A stretch of DNA of 64,000 nucleotides from Epiperipatus broadwayi (GCA_028023455.1 JAQFVV010006293.1:3173844-3237843); one strand, 5' to 3'. Positions 23,661 through 37,560 are shown, numbered from the stretch's first letter. Notes: a model not told the origin generated them from the letters alone. Program-made: numbers and translations.

Positions 23661-24253
23661 CAGGCAAAACTCTCCATACAGTAGTGCCACTCAGTGCAAG
23701 CCAGAGTAATCATTGGATGCCAGAAGGCTTGTGCATAAAATCTAGTGCCTACTCATCCCCTGTTTTAATAACAGTTATGAGCAAGCATAAGAAATGGTGA
23801 TCATGTGATGTTTGGTGGTTTAATACCAATTCTGCCTAATAGGATAGTGGTGGCTATGGTTATTAAAGAACCCAAAACACCAAAATGTATGGGTACTGAA
23901 CTGAGTTCAGACCTATATGATCATATAAGCTAATGAGCTTGGATTGAAAATATTGTATTTTCAATTTTATTCTCATAATTTTGTAGTTAAGTGGAGATAA
24001 AAGTTGGCCGCTCGAGGGTTGCTTTAGATCCTAAGATCTTGGTGCAGTGCTTTCAGATCTAAGGCTCCTCACTGATGAAAGCCACAAGCTAGAAACTAGT
24101 CTGGGGATATTGGATGAGTAGGCACTAGATAGGGATTTTATGCTGGGCATCCATTGATTACTCTGGCTTGCACCGAGTGGCACTGCTGTACGGAGAGTTT
24201 GCCTGTTTTAATAATAGTTATGAGCAAGCATAAGAAATGGTCATCATGTGAAG
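23661..24253. repeat. Composite inverted and direct repeat element
   Basis: An arm of about 95 bp at 23661-23758 (CAGGCAAAACTCTCC ... TAGTGCCTACTCATCC) is repeated inverted at 24112-24204. A 51-bp segment starting CCTGTTTTAATAA is found directly repeated at 23759-23809 and 24202-24253. Between them, at about 24030-24110, lies a short hairpin module (CCTAAGATCT ... AGATCTAAGG) followed by CTCACTGATGA and AGAAACTAGTCTGGGG. The module recurs in other repeats at 38078-38123 and 63331-63584. No coding sequence was recognised. Confidence 0.7.
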
Positions 24254-26796
24254 CTTATTGAGAAAAGGATGGGGGATCATATTTATGTGATTACTTTCTA
24301 ATATCTGGATGTATCAGATAGTGTCTATGATCCATAACCATAAAGTAGGGAGAACATTGAAGTGCTTCACATAGTGCCACTACATTTTTCAGAGAATTAT
24401 AAATTGAAATGATGAGTTTAGTAAAGCTTATTCTATTTGGAAAAGCTTATTGTTTATATGCTGTGCAGCACTGTTTTTGTTTTTTTTTGTGGCATGAAAA
24501 TGTATGTTTTTATTCATATGAACTGGAACTGAGTGAATGGACCTTTAAATATGGTCTCATCAGTTAATTCATATTCATTCAAATCATTTTGTGTGCAAAA
24601 AATTAATGAAATAATTGTTATTTGTTTGAATGACTCATTTAAATATTATTAATAACATTGCATTCATAAATAAATTTGATATTACATATAAAAAAAGTTT
24701 CTTGAAGTTGTATTGAAGTACAATGAGATTCATAATGTAAAATTTGTTTTTTTTAATGCTAAATCTATTTCATCACATCAGTTTGAAACTCTTTAGTGAT
24801 ATTAATACAAATAATGCAGGAATTAATCAAATGGAAATAACAACCTCAAGACTATTTGTGATACTTTTTTTTTATGTTTATAAATGAATTATGTTATTTT
24901 TTCCCATTACATATAACATAAACTTTTTCTACCATTTTCCATAGTATGGAAAACACAAACCATTGTCATACTGTCAAAAAAACAAATCAAATCATCATAA
25001 ATCTTGTGATTTATTTGGACAAACAAGTGAAGCATGTATGTCTTATGGAGATTTGTTTTGTTCTTTCGCTGTATATTATTAGTAGATCACTAACTAGGAT
25101 TATAAATGCATTTTCTATATATTAATGTCAGCAACTTCATGTATTAAACCTACATATGCATATTTTAGTTTGAAATTGTGAAAACCTGTAAATTCATATG
25201 ATCATAAATCACAGTGTTTAAATAAACACATTAAATGAAAACATTAAATAAATTGTGAATGATTAATTTCGAAGCCCATTTTACTAATCTTACATAGAAA
25301 TATTTTTAATGCATCGATGAAATACCTTTTTCACCATAACAGAACCAACAATAATTAACTGAAATTTCACATATCGTATTCCTTAGCATTAAATCTCAAA
25401 GCAATAATAGTACTTAATAGTTCTAGTTTAAATGTATTGCAAAGGAGCAAACCAAATATGTGTAAGATTTATTTGCTTGAGCAAACTTCCAGCTTATCAT
25501 TTTTGCTAGGATTATAAACATACATTCCATACAACAAATGTACCATAATTAATGAATTGATGGTATGTTTAAACCATACATATCTTTTAAGGATTTAGTT
25601 ATGGTTGCAATATTGATTGCAACATTGGTTTGAGCTTGTTAATCTTAGGTCATTTTACAGAATCATAGTGTCCAGTTTTTAAAATTGTTAAACTATTTGA
25701 TAACAATAAATTTATAATGGTGTTGCAATTTTATCTTGTTGAAAGAAAAAAAACAGTCACTATCATTCATAATTTTTAGTTAAAATTAATTTTGAAAAAG
25801 TTTGAGATAATCCACTGCAAGTAACCATTCTTAGAACAAATAAAAAGAAAGACCAATAATGTTTTGAGATAATATTGCACATTGAGTCGTAACTCCTAGG
25901 AAATTTGCCCCTTTTGTTTTTTTAAACATTATTTTTGGATTTTATTGCTCTAATATATAATGTAGAAAAAGTTCATCTCTTTATGTAAAAGATTTTTATG
26001 GAGCTCAATTCTTCTATCAGCATTAAGACATATGTTTTAAGATTTTTTTTTTAATATCCAAACACTAATTCAACTGAAAGTTATCTTATTTATCTCTGAT
26101 TAAGTAAATTCATCATCTCATCTTTTTGTTGCTGATGACAGCAATTGGCTTTTTTTTAAAAATATATTCCACAGATCCAGTTTCATTAAATTTTATAACA
26201 ATTATTTAATATAAAATTCTTGAATCATTTAATAATTGAATTTTTATTTAATATGTAAACAGTCTTTATTATATTTTTTACCAATTTTAAGTAATGTGTA
26301 ATAGCAACTGTTTATTGTTCTTATATAAGTTGAAACAAAGAAGATAGTAAAAATGAATTATATTAATATGGTTGAATTTTAGATATGTTTTTGAATAAAA
26401 ATTGGACTTTGCTTATATAACACCCTGTATATGTACATATAGCATTGATTCTTTTTAGTCTCTGAACAACTTTAGTTATTTATATTTTCTTGATGTTAAG
26501 AAAATAATAATCCATAATTGATTTTTAATTAATTAGATATCTATTTTTTTTAAAAAAAAAAAAAAATCGAGAAATTAAAATACTATAAATCTAAAATTAT
26601 TTTTAATTAATCTATATTTTGAACTAAATTTGAGATAATACATGTATATACAGTATATGCATCTTATTTTTTTTTATCTTAGACATAAACAACTATTATC
26701 ACAGTTTGAATTTGAGGGTAGAAAATTATATATATGAAGCCATGTCTTGAATTCTCTGTTTGGAAAGAGGATAATCCTTTCTTTTATTATATATAT
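24254..26796. other. No recognisable feature
   Basis: AT-rich DNA with A/T homopolymers (for example near 26540-26570). Nothing else could be supported. Confidence 0.45.
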
Positions 26797-28887
26797 TGTA
26801 ACGATCCGGAGTTCTAGCTTAACGTAATCTACACTACAGGGCGCCACTAGGCATTTGAACCTAGAAAATTTATAAAGTAGGCAGATGCGTAAGTCAAAAA
26901 AAAAAATTATTTATTTTATATTGGTTGATTCCGGTCGTTAGCCCATTGTCACTAGCCCAATGGAATAGCAGAGATTTATATTTTATAATAAATTCTTATC
27001 TAAGAATATATAAAAAAAGAATAAACTAAGCCACTGCCAAAAATTAACACACAAACATTTATTTACACACATATATATAAATTTTGGCATTATTTTAGAA
27101 TAACTTTTACTTTGGATTTTAACTTGATTTTAGAATTTAAATTTACATTTTAATTTTTATAATATTATAAGTTTACATTTTAATTTTTATAAGTTCGCAC
27201 AGATGGATTTATGAAAGTTTGTTTTATAATATTGAGTATAGATCGGTTACATAGATTACACGGTTAAAAACATTTCAAAATAAACATAACTGATCAAAAT
27301 ACAAAGTCATTGATAACGTCAATTGCAGAGGGAATACAAGAAACCCAATGGCATTCATCATAAGATACCGCATTGACATCGATGACTTATATATTCTAAC
27401 CGAGTATGAAAACCACAATATAATTAACCGCTAACGAATCCATGCAACGTCCATATCCAACTTAGATTTATGCATTTAAATAATTTAGAGTGTCGAGTAT
27501 GAATAGACTACATGGATTGCATTTGAAAAGAAAATATTTTATCCCTTATTTAACCCTAGGCCAAAAGTTCGCAGTTAAACCAACGTCAATCCATCTGATA
27601 TATTGATGTATTCAATGTAATACGAATACAACAGCACAAATATAGGTTAAGAAAAGAAATTGACTCTCATCAGATAGGAATACTACATCTATCTGATGAG
27701 AAGAGCAATAAAAAAAAACTCCATAGGAAAGGATAGCGGTCATTTTGCCGACTTCCGATCGCATTCCATAGGCAAAAAGGAAGTGTGCGGCGTATAAAAC
27801 GATTCTGCCCATAGCGAATCTCGTACTACATCTACTAATTACACCAATATATCCAATCCATTGACCCAATTTAACTACGAAACAAATAACCTAAGATTAC
27901 CCTCCCCTAATATAACTTTACAAATCTATATAGCCATTCACACCCGACTTAAGTTTAACATTTATATAATTTAATTTAACGAAAACAAAAATCATAATAA
28001 GAACTTAAAAGAACAAAAAAAAAATAAATAAATGGAAATGATTTTACAAAAGAAATACATCAAATTAAAATTACTTATTAATAAATAAAGTTGGTCAGAT
28101 AGGATTCTGTTGCAATTATTTTAAATACGGAAAGTTTTTAATTTAATGTTCATGAATTATCTAAAGTTCTTACGGTTTTAAAAGGTCCATAATTTGTAGT
28201 TGTTTGTAATTTCGAATGGGAATTCCCACGCCGTCCTGAAGATATTGGTATCCTGTTAGCCGTTGTTTTTTTTATTTATCTGGAGGTCTTTTACTGTAGC
28301 TGGTCCTTAATGTAGAAAAAACGATGTCATTTCTTTTTTTTTTATAACAAAACTGAAGGGATTGAAGAGTCCTTCTACTCCGCACTAATACGTATCACCA
28401 CCGCTATCACACATCTCTTTTTCTAATTATTCTTCACTCACTTTTTATAGTAGCCTTTCAGATCCAGTGGACATTATGTCACGACGATGTGATAGTCCTC
28501 TCGCCGAGGTCCGATTCCATTGTTTTTCTCTCCTATCTGTCCTTTGCTTATACATTTTAAATGCCCAAGGGCCAGTTTATATTTAACTAATTAAAACAAT
28601 CGTTTCCATTTTTCAATAACACCAATTAATTTGTTTTCCAAACTTAAAGATATATTTTCATCTCTAAATCCCCTTAAGTTTTTGCTTTTAAAATACTTTT
28701 TCTATTTTTAATAAAGTTTTATTTTAATAATTTTTTTTTCATCTGTGCGATTATATATATATATTTGAGTTTAGGTGATATTTAATTTCAATTTTTAATT
28801 CTTAAACAAAAGAAGTTTTTATTTGCGAACTTTTCTTTTTTCGTGTTCAATAAAAAAAATAATGTAACGACGTATGTGCCCGTTACA
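26797..28887. mobile_element. Candidate solo LTR or LTR-like element, 2.09 kb
   Basis: The block starts TGTAACGATCCGGAG and ends GTGCCCGTTACA, so it has TG...CA termini in a 6-bp inverted repeat TGTAAC/GTTACA, the usual form of LTR ends. ATAT lies directly outside both ends and may be a 4-bp target duplication, although the flanks are AT-rich. The interval has visibly more CpG than its neighbours (for example 27300-27900 and 28380-28520). A possible promoter TATA box, CGTATAAAAC, is at 27791-27800 on the plus strand. No gag or pol reading was found. A short tandem pair (AAGTTTACATTTTAATTTTT, twice at about 27110-27195) sits inside. Orientation unknown. Confidence 0.55.
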
Positions 28888-29640
28888 ATATGTATAATAC
28901 ATTTATATATATATTATGTATTTATATCTGCACTTGTACTTACGTATATATACATATATTCATGTTTGTATATGTAATTATTTTATATATAAATATGTGT
29001 ATTTATGCATTGATATATACAATCTTGTGAAAGGTTCTTTGCATGGCAAACTAATGTTATCACGTTTTACATTTTTTGTTCTAGTCTTGTTTTAAAAAAC
29101 TTTTTTTCTTACAATATGTAATGATATTAAAGTTTTGTCAAAATAAAATTTTATTTATTGTAACAATCAATTATATAAGTACCATTTATAAATCATATTA
29201 GGAATAAAATGTTAAATTTATATAACTAGTTAGCTTATTGAAAAGCAAATTTAGTAAACTAAGTCCCACAGTAGTGTAGTTTAAAAGCAATCTCTTTGTC
29301 AGTTATCACTTCTTCAATATTAGTTGTAATTCATAAGTAACTAATCACATAAAGTATAAAGCAAACCTTGCATGTTTTATTTCAAAATATGAAAGATTTA
29401 ATCCACAAATTATTAAGTGTATTAATTAATAAATAATAGATCAATATATATATAGTCTGATTGATAAATTTATTTAATTCATATTTTATAAATAATCTAC
29501 CTAGATTAATAAAAAAAATACTCATGTGCTTTTCTGGTCCATCTATTTTTCAAATTTTGTGATAGCTATTTTTAGTTGAGTTAAATATGATCTCCTTAGT
29601 ATGAGGTTCTTATTGCCAAATAAAAATGTTAAAATTTTCA
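28888..29640. other. AT microsatellite-rich intergenic DNA
   Basis: Irregular TA/TG-rich repeats fill about 28888-29010. Nothing else is recognisable. Confidence 0.5.
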
Positions 29641-30027
29641 AAAGTTATCCTTTGAATCAGTCTCCCACTTGTCAAAACTATCTTTCTACAGTCTCTGCAT
29701 ATTTAATATTATATTATTCTCATTATAATCTAATTGCAAAAATTTCATTTTACTTCTGATGTTACTTGTCAAACTATGTAATGCTCTTGATGTTTTTTTG
29801 CATCTCTTTGAAACCTTCCTGTATTTATATAATTTTTGATTTGTATTAGTTAAGTTCACATTTTTGTCAACAAGACCATGAAAAAGTTTAATGCTATTAT
29901 TTCTCTTATTTCCATTAATAATACTCTGGCTAGTTTGATGCAATTTAATTTTCAAATAGTATATTGAAGCATAATTAGGACTTGTAGTTAATGAAATTAT
30001 ACAACAGTGCTCTAATAATATTATCAT
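29560..30027 (-). pseudogene. Unidentified coding relic
   Basis: A 113-codon minus-strand frame (30027-29686) reads as a Lys/Arg-rich protein segment: KLYKYRKVSKRCKKTSRALH, then SKMKFLQLDYNENN. After one or more stops the same frame continues with FDKWETDSKDN and HFYLAIRTSY down to about 29560. Such a long open stretch with charged, non-repetitive composition is unusual for DNA this AT-rich, so it looks like a decayed protein gene, perhaps from a transposon. I do not recognise the family, and the ATG is not trusted as the true start. Confidence 0.3.
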
Positions 30028-30039
30028 TTTACTATTGAG

Positions 30040-33000
30040 GTTAGATAATTGATCTTATACATAAATTGCTTAATTTTTCTATATATCTACAATGTTATAC
30101 TTATCATACTATTCTGATCTGGTTGGTTTATTGCTCCAGAACTTAGATATTTCTATCCTTTTTTAATAATTAATATTTTGAAGCTCTCCATTGAAAAAGG
30201 TTTCTTTTTTGTGTGTGCAACTTTGTGCTTGCAGTAATCTACTTGGACTATAAACTTCTTTCAGTTACAAATATTCTATTGTAAAATAAGGATTTGTTGT
30301 TTCCCTTTTGTAATTAATTTTAATTTTATGCTTATTTTTTATTCAGTATGTTATTTAATACTGGTAATTCAAGAAATAAATTATTTTAAAAACAATTCCA
30401 AAAGTAGTGCATTTTTTTGAAATTTTTATTCTATATTTTTACAACTTTAAAAGATTAAAAAAAAAAAAAAATTCACACGAGGTAATCTAATAGGTGAATT
30501 AAAGGACAATTAGTTCCATCTTCTTGATTTTTATTTTTTAGTTATTAGATATAAGAAATTGTAAATTTATTCTTATTTGGAAAATTTTGTTTAGATTACT
30601 GTATATTTTTTTTTAGGAAGAAAAAATATTAAGTAATATAATAATAAATATTATAATTTTTTGAAAAATATTATTGTTAATTAATGTCAAATCTGGAAGT
30701 GTTTTAGAAAAAAAAAAAACAGGTTTGTCTTGCTGTTTTAGTGAGAACTTTTTTTTTTATTGTTTGTTACTCATCATATATAAGTTGAGGAGACATTGTG
30801 ACAGGTATAACTTTTCAATACTATGCTTCTTTAATGTGTAAATGTTTTTATATTTATGAATATATATGAGAGTGAAAACTACATATATATATATGCGGTT
30901 GTGTATCCATGGGGCATCAGTAAGTAGAGTATCTTGCATATATATTGTACTATAATATTATCTTTTATGATATATATCAATATCACTAAATAGTACTAAC
31001 AATAAATGAAATTATAATTGCTCATTATTTATAAAATCATAGTATGAATCGAAGTATGAAAATTATTAAAGCGTTTGTTGTGGAACTTTTATTTTTAATG
31101 TAATTTGATAAAAATTGAACGTGTCACCAGTCATAATTTCTTCCAAATGCATGTCTATATATTATTAATAAAATTTATAAAAGCAGACTTTTAAAATGAA
31201 TGCTTTAATGCAGTGAAATGTATTGAGTTGTTTAGAAATTATGAGTTGGATTAGCAGGCCTATTTCTTTCAGTTGTTTAATTCATTTGCAGAGTCACTAT
31301 TGATGAACATTGGAATGAAAGAACAGTTGAATACTTTTGGTAAGTGGTCATAGGAAGACATCATTATTCATTGTAGAATGCTATTCAATCAGTCAGATAT
31401 TAGTTGTGATATCTGGCAGTGTTAAGAGACACGATATTTCAGATGCACAGATGTAATAACAATGGACTTAATTCAAATATCAAAAGCAGTACCTAAGTAT
31501 TCAGCTTTGTAGTGGATGGTGTGGTATGGGGGATGGAATCATATAATGTTTAATAGTAGTAAGTTATGACTATTTAGATTCTTGTTGGGTTTATGTGTCT
31601 CACAGGGTTGTTTGACATATTTATAAAAAACATCTGGCTTTCGTACCAGACTTCTTATGTTGAATGTTGTTAGTTATGATTGCTAATAACTTGTAGAACA
31701 GGCTATTGGTGCACTGCTAATTCACTGATAAGTATTGGAATTTTTAAAAAATGACAACACAGCCTATGAGTGGTAAAATTGTTACCAATTTCTAAAAGAA
31801 TGGCATGAGCTCAGTCCATTGACATTTCACACTTTGATTTTATTTAGTATTGTCTGTATGATACTTGCAATCATTATTACAAATACTACTATGCTGTGAA
31901 TTGTAAGATTAATGAGCTTTCATGCTAGCAGGATATTTTGTCACATTGCTTACTTGATTTCATTGTTGAACATTATCTAAGTTATTGACTGCTGTGTTCT
32001 GTTTTCTTATTGACCTGATAGTTTGCTTATGAAAATTAAATATATTATTTACATAGTCATAAGCATCTTCCTTTTAGGTAAAGCAATTTCTTTGATTGAC
32101 AGTTTTCAATAATAGACCCATCTAAGAATAATAGAAAGAAAAGGCAAATATTTCAATTGATTTACTAGTTTCATTTGACTTGTTAAAAATGGACAATCTT
32201 TGAAATCAATAAATTTTATTTCCAGAAAATTATTTAATAGTTTAATCAATATTTAAAATTTATTTTAAAAATCTTTCTAAAAATTTGAAAAGTGAGTTAA
32301 TCTTGCAAAACATTTTAATTATCATAAACCATATTTCAAAATTATTGGTTATTATTTTTATTGAAGTGTTAAAAAAAAAAGTTTAATTTTTTTCTTAGTA
32401 TCATCTCTTCCCAGTCTATATATTATACTTCAATTGAAAGAAATAGTACATTTTAATTCAAACTAACATAAAGTATTTTATGTTTCTTTTTTTTTTTAAA
32501 GTGATTTTCCTAAGTGTGTAATTTTATTGCTTAAACATTTTCTTAATTTAATATTTTAAAACTATCCATTTTTTTATTTTTTTAGATTCTGTTACTTTTC
32601 CTACTATTGTGACCAAGTTTTATAGTTAATTAAGCATTGACTTCTCTGTTTAAAATATATATTTATTAAAAGCTAATTAAAGTACAGTAGCTTTAAAAAA
32701 AGCTTTAACTTTTTCAATATTATTAATTAAACTGCTGCCATATTATTTTGCAAGCCATTTATTTCATCTGAAATTTAAAATTACAATACATTTATAGTAA
32801 AAATAACAATTACATATACAGTCAAATCTTTATCCATCATTTTTTAAACAAATGTAGATCAAAAGCTATATGAGAAAATGGGTATTGGTTTAATATGTGC
32901 TCTGAGATATTTGTTCACATGACAAACTTAATATAACAGTGGATAAAATATTAAAATAATAATAAAAACAATAAGTATATGAGAATTTTATATTTCAATA

Positions 33001-35290
33001 TATATAACATTTATTCTTACATAATCTGTAATGATTTGGCGATTATCCCATGTGTGAACAAATGTTTAGAGTGCATACTAAAATGGTACCAAAAATGATA
33101 GTATTGAGAACCAGTAATGATAGTATTGAGAACCATTCAAAATTATAAATAATATTTTAATTGTTTTTATTTGCTCAAATTCTTGTAATGTCCAACTCAG
33201 ATTTTATAATTCAAAACATTCCATATATATCATTTTTAAAATATATACAAATTTTATATGACAACCATTACATATAATGTTAACATAAATTACAGATCTT
33301 ACATATTTTTGTTCAGGAACAATTATTAATGTTACAAATAACAAAACATAAAGAGAAAAAAGTCTTTAAATCATGGGTCAAGATTTCCATATAAGATATT
33401 TCTTATCAAAAAAAAAAATCATTATTGATATTTTTTTATGCTAAGTTTATATCCCAATTCAAAGTATTTCCATTAACAGTTACTATGTTGTGTGCATCAC
33501 ATGCATATATATGATATGATGTAATGTAGATATTTCTTAAACGCTTTTAGTTATCTTCCGCATATCATGAGTTTCAGCAAAATTCTGCACAACTTCAAGT
33601 TAATTTTTTAATTTTATTTAATAAAATTATTATTGCGTGTAACAAAAACTTGGTAATAGCAAAAATAAAATATAATTAAATTATGATAATAAATGAAGCT
33701 GTAATGTGTGTGAGTATACACAGAAGTTGTTATAATGAATGAAAACTCAAAAACTGTGATTGCTCATGATGAAGTAATGACATTAATGTTTTCAAATCTT
33801 AATTTAGTTTTAAAAAAGGAAAGAAAAGATATTGTAGTCATTTCAGTTTTTTAAAAATCTTCTATTGATTAATTCAAAGTATGATATATATTTTAATTTT
33901 AGCTATTATTTCCTAGATGATAGCTGTAATTAGGAGATAGATGTTTAAATCACATGTGTAGAAAGTTGTTTTTGATTTTTTGTTTTAAATCAATAATTGC
34001 AGATTATAATTTTTTTTTACTTTAAGGTATCTAATATTAATTTTTTATAGGTTTACAGTAGTTATATGTAGTTTTTTCAAGTATATTTTATTTTTATAAA
34101 TATATATTGTTTGAAATGATGTAAACATAGTTGGTGAGAAATACGAAATATTTTATATCAGATATTAAATTTTTTTTATTATTTCTAAATACGCTAATTT
34201 TTTTAATCATGTATAATTCAAAGTGAAGGACAAATGTAGGAAAAATTAATTGATCGATTTTAATGCCTTAATGTAGTATGCTTGTAAATGGGCTGTGATT
34301 TGTTAACAATCTATGTGATGAAATGACAGTTCAAGAAAATGTAGAATCTAGAAAAATAACTTTATTATATTTATTTAATTACAGAGCCAAAAAGAGCAGA
34401 AAGAAAATGTGTGGGAAATTAAAGAAAATTGTATTAGAATTAAAAGTATGGACGATTTAAAAGTGTTAACATTTTAAATTTAAAAAACAACAACAAACAT
34501 AATTTTGTTTCTAATTTGGATAATTAAATCAGTTTTGATTATACATGGTTTTAATACTACTATATAATTTTGAAGAAAAACATCTTGATTAGTTTTATTA
34601 TATTCCTTTATATTATTTTGTTTTGTGTTTGTCATTTTGTTTCTAATTACTATGCAGCTAAGTAAAATAAATTGCTATAATTTGATCTACGCATATACTT
34701 TATATAAATACATTAATAATTATTATTAATCATTAATTAAAGCTTAACATATTTATTCTTATTGAACACAGTCATATGAAAGCATTAATCTGACTTCATT
34801 TCTTTTTTCCCTCATGTAATATCTTGGTTATTTTTAAAATACACTTCAAACACTTGAATGAAGATTTTGAAAATGGTAAATAACAAAATGCATTTCTATG
34901 TGAATTAGTACCTAAGTTGATCTACATCATAATCTGTTACATGTTTTCAACACTTATTTATATCAAGCTATTACAATAATTATAGGAATTTGATATTGTA
35001 TAAATAAATCACATTAAGAGTGTGCTGGCTTATCTAAAAGGGTATCTTAGATATCAGTTATCTTTTGTTAAATATCTTTATATATGTATTTGAAGTGTGT
35101 ATGTGGGTTTGTTGTTATAGAAGTTTTAAGAATATCTGAGGGAAAATATTACAATCCATTTTCTTCTTGAGATTGATTAAGATGGGAAAGATAGATTGCA
35201 GTAGTTTTTAATTTATCAATTACTAAATTAATAACAACTAGAGTAATCTTAAAGATAAGTTTTTGCATACACTGTAAATTTATGGCTTAA
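30040..35290. other. No recognisable gene
   Basis: Mostly AT-rich. A 22-bp unit (AATGATAGTATTGAGAACCA plus two bases) is repeated twice at 33094-33135. The segment 31240-31830 is less AT-rich but has no ORF or repeat partner that I could find. Confidence 0.4.
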
Positions 35291-35295
35291 TTTTA

Positions 35296-35431
35296 AAATA
35301 AACAGTTTGAAACTGTATATATAATGAACCTCAATAAATGCAACATGCTAAATGGATGGTTACAAATAAACAGTTTGAAACTGTGTATATAATGAACCTC
35401 AGTAAATGCAACATGCTAAATGGATGGTTAC
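35296..35431 (+). repeat. 68-bp tandem duplication
   Basis: Two adjacent copies of a 68-bp unit starting AAATAAACAGTTTGAAACTG at 35296 and 35364, with two substitutions between them. A recent local duplication; function unknown. Confidence 0.9.
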
Positions 35432-35984
35432 TGATTGTATATACTTGATTTGATTTGATGGTGCTTTCATTTTTTGGCTGATTATTACATGGAAAATGAT
35501 CATCTATGTTATATGATAGTGCAAGATCTAATGCATATAGTCTGAATAGGTCTGATAAATAAATAAAAAATTTAAGTGATTGATTATAAATTTTGATTAT
35601 GGTCAGTTAAGTAGTATTGATGTTGCTTCAGTCACTATCTGATTAATGATGAATTTTGATCAATATCTTTACTTTGTAAATCAAAGAAAAACTTTATTTG
35701 TGAATTTGAAGATCATAACAGAAAAACATAATCTGGCATAGGAATAAAGACTACATAAAATTAAAACTATCTATAGAACTATTGTAGTCATTCTTCATGT
35801 TGACATGTGTATATATATATATGTTACCATTGTAGATTTGTTAATAGATATAATAAAATCTAATAATAATGTTACAATTAAGTTGAGAGAAGGGAGACTT
35901 GTAATGTTTGCATTTTTTAGTGAAATTTTAATTATTGTAGTGTTGATGTTTTCCTGAAAGTTTGTGATGATGGTATTTTAGTTG

Positions 35985-36147
35985 TATTTATATGTTGGAC
36001 TATTTCCATCATCTAATATGAGTATTGAATGTCTAGAAAATAACTTTATTTTTATATTCCAAAGCAACAGGTTACAGTCAAATATAGTTAAATTTTTCTA
36101 TAGTCATTCAATACTCATATTAGATGATGGAAATAGATATATAAATA
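35985..36147. mobile_element. Palindromic MITE, 163 bp
   Basis: Left arm: TATTTATATGTTGGAC then TATTTCCATCATCTAATATG; the right arm is its complement (CATATTAGATGATGGAAATA), also with TCATTCAATACTCAT. The ends abut TA. It shares its outer arms with the 289-782 element, including the following ATTGAATRTC and AGAAAAA segments, but lacks the tRNA-like centre. The ORF at 35982-36212 runs through this palindrome and is not a gene. Confidence 0.8.
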
Positions 36148-36394
36148 CAATAGTAATGTTGATTATATTTTTATTGGTTAAAGTTATCCTTTTTGGTATA
36201 TTTATATCTTAATCAAAAATCTGTAATGTGTGATTTTTAGATTATTCATTCAATATTAATATTAAACAAAGTCTGACATGGTTTGTCTGATATACTTTCA
36301 GTATATATGAATTAAAAGTAGTAATTTTTTTTATTCATGTGGCATATCCAAATATTCATTATTAGGAACAGTTGCTAAATATGGCCATTCTAAC

Positions 36395-37560
36395 TTCAAG
36401 AGATAAAATGAGATAAAATGGCAAAATAATAGATGAGTTTTGTGATGACTATAAAGTAATCTATGAAATACATATGTTCACATATAGAACTTGTTGATCA
36501 ATTATTCTATGTGATGCTGTTTTTTTAATTTCTTCAGCAGAAAACTTCTTTCTTAAATACATTTAACATATTGTCTAATTGTAGTTCTCCAATGTATTCC
36601 ATTCTCCATCATATTTCCCCAATAAAAACAACACTGGACTTCTCTATAATGTAAACAGTGTCTCATTCTCCTATGAAAATCATGCTAAAATTCTTCATAA
36701 AATAACCTTAAGAAGTTTTGTATTGTTTATTCATTTCAAATAACCAATCCAACAGAGATTGTGATTTTATAATAATGGATTCTTTAATATCCCTTCCAAC
36801 AAGTTGAAGAACATTGATTGGTCTTATGGTCTTTCCATTGTATTTTTAAAATTTTATGGAGCATTTTTAAATGAAATTTTTCTAATGTTTCTTATGTTAT
36901 TTCAAGAGGGTGTCTTAAGTTTCATTTCTATGCAATAAATTAGGTAAAATAATAGCTCTAGATACAACTAATTTAGTTGCCGTAATTATCTTACTATGAT
37001 GAAACATCTTATTTTTTAATTTGTTAAAAGTAACCTCAGCATATTTAAGCATGTGCTGCATGAACCATTCAAGCTAAAAATTGCTGAAGATTTTTCTTCA
37101 ATCACTGGCTGATAAAGAATTTGGGTTTTTTGGTCATTAATTATTAAACTAAAGTCTTTATATGTTGCATTTAAAATATTAATCCCATTCTGTACATATT
37201 CTTTTGAATTAGCAAAAGTAGCACAATCATCAGCTTATTGTGAATCCACAATCCCCCCCCCCCCAAATGAAATTCTTGTTGTTTTTTTTTTTTTTGCTTT
37301 TTATTGATTCAAATTTAAAATTTCATCATCAAACCTATCTGTATTGCATCTTGATTTTTGATACATCAAGCCACCTTAAACAATTCCAACGACCACAGTC
37401 ATAAAAATCAGAAATAATGTTCAGTCAAATAAACATGCTTATTTTTCTCCAGTTTCCATTTCAATTGCTTCAGATTTTTCACCTATACAAATAAAATTTC
37501 TTCTCACTCTATCAAGTAGGAACTATACCATTAATACAAATAAATTTTGATGGATAATAG
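36395..37560 (-). pseudogene. LINE relic with reverse transcriptase core (copy 2)
   Basis: On the minus strand, from high to low coordinates: EMETGEK with a downstream TLFLIF (the usual GVRQGC...LAPTLFS region, decayed), then EILNLNQ and KAK, then the catalytic block ADDCATFANSKE, then DQKTQILYQP, then a decayed C-terminal part. That order and those motifs match a widespread non-LTR reverse transcriptase type in invertebrates whose consensus has FNL.RL.AKTK, ADD, and KT.V..QP. The first residue of the usual F/YADD is replaced by a stop (TAA). A C12 tract at 37253-37264 and a T-run interrupt the frame before it. It is a dead copy of the same family as 10205-11125; no A-tail or target duplication was identified. 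Confidence 0.75.

Noticed and set aside
35982-36212. 76-codon ORF as a gene
   Set aside because: It reads through a palindromic MITE, so the frame is fortuitous.
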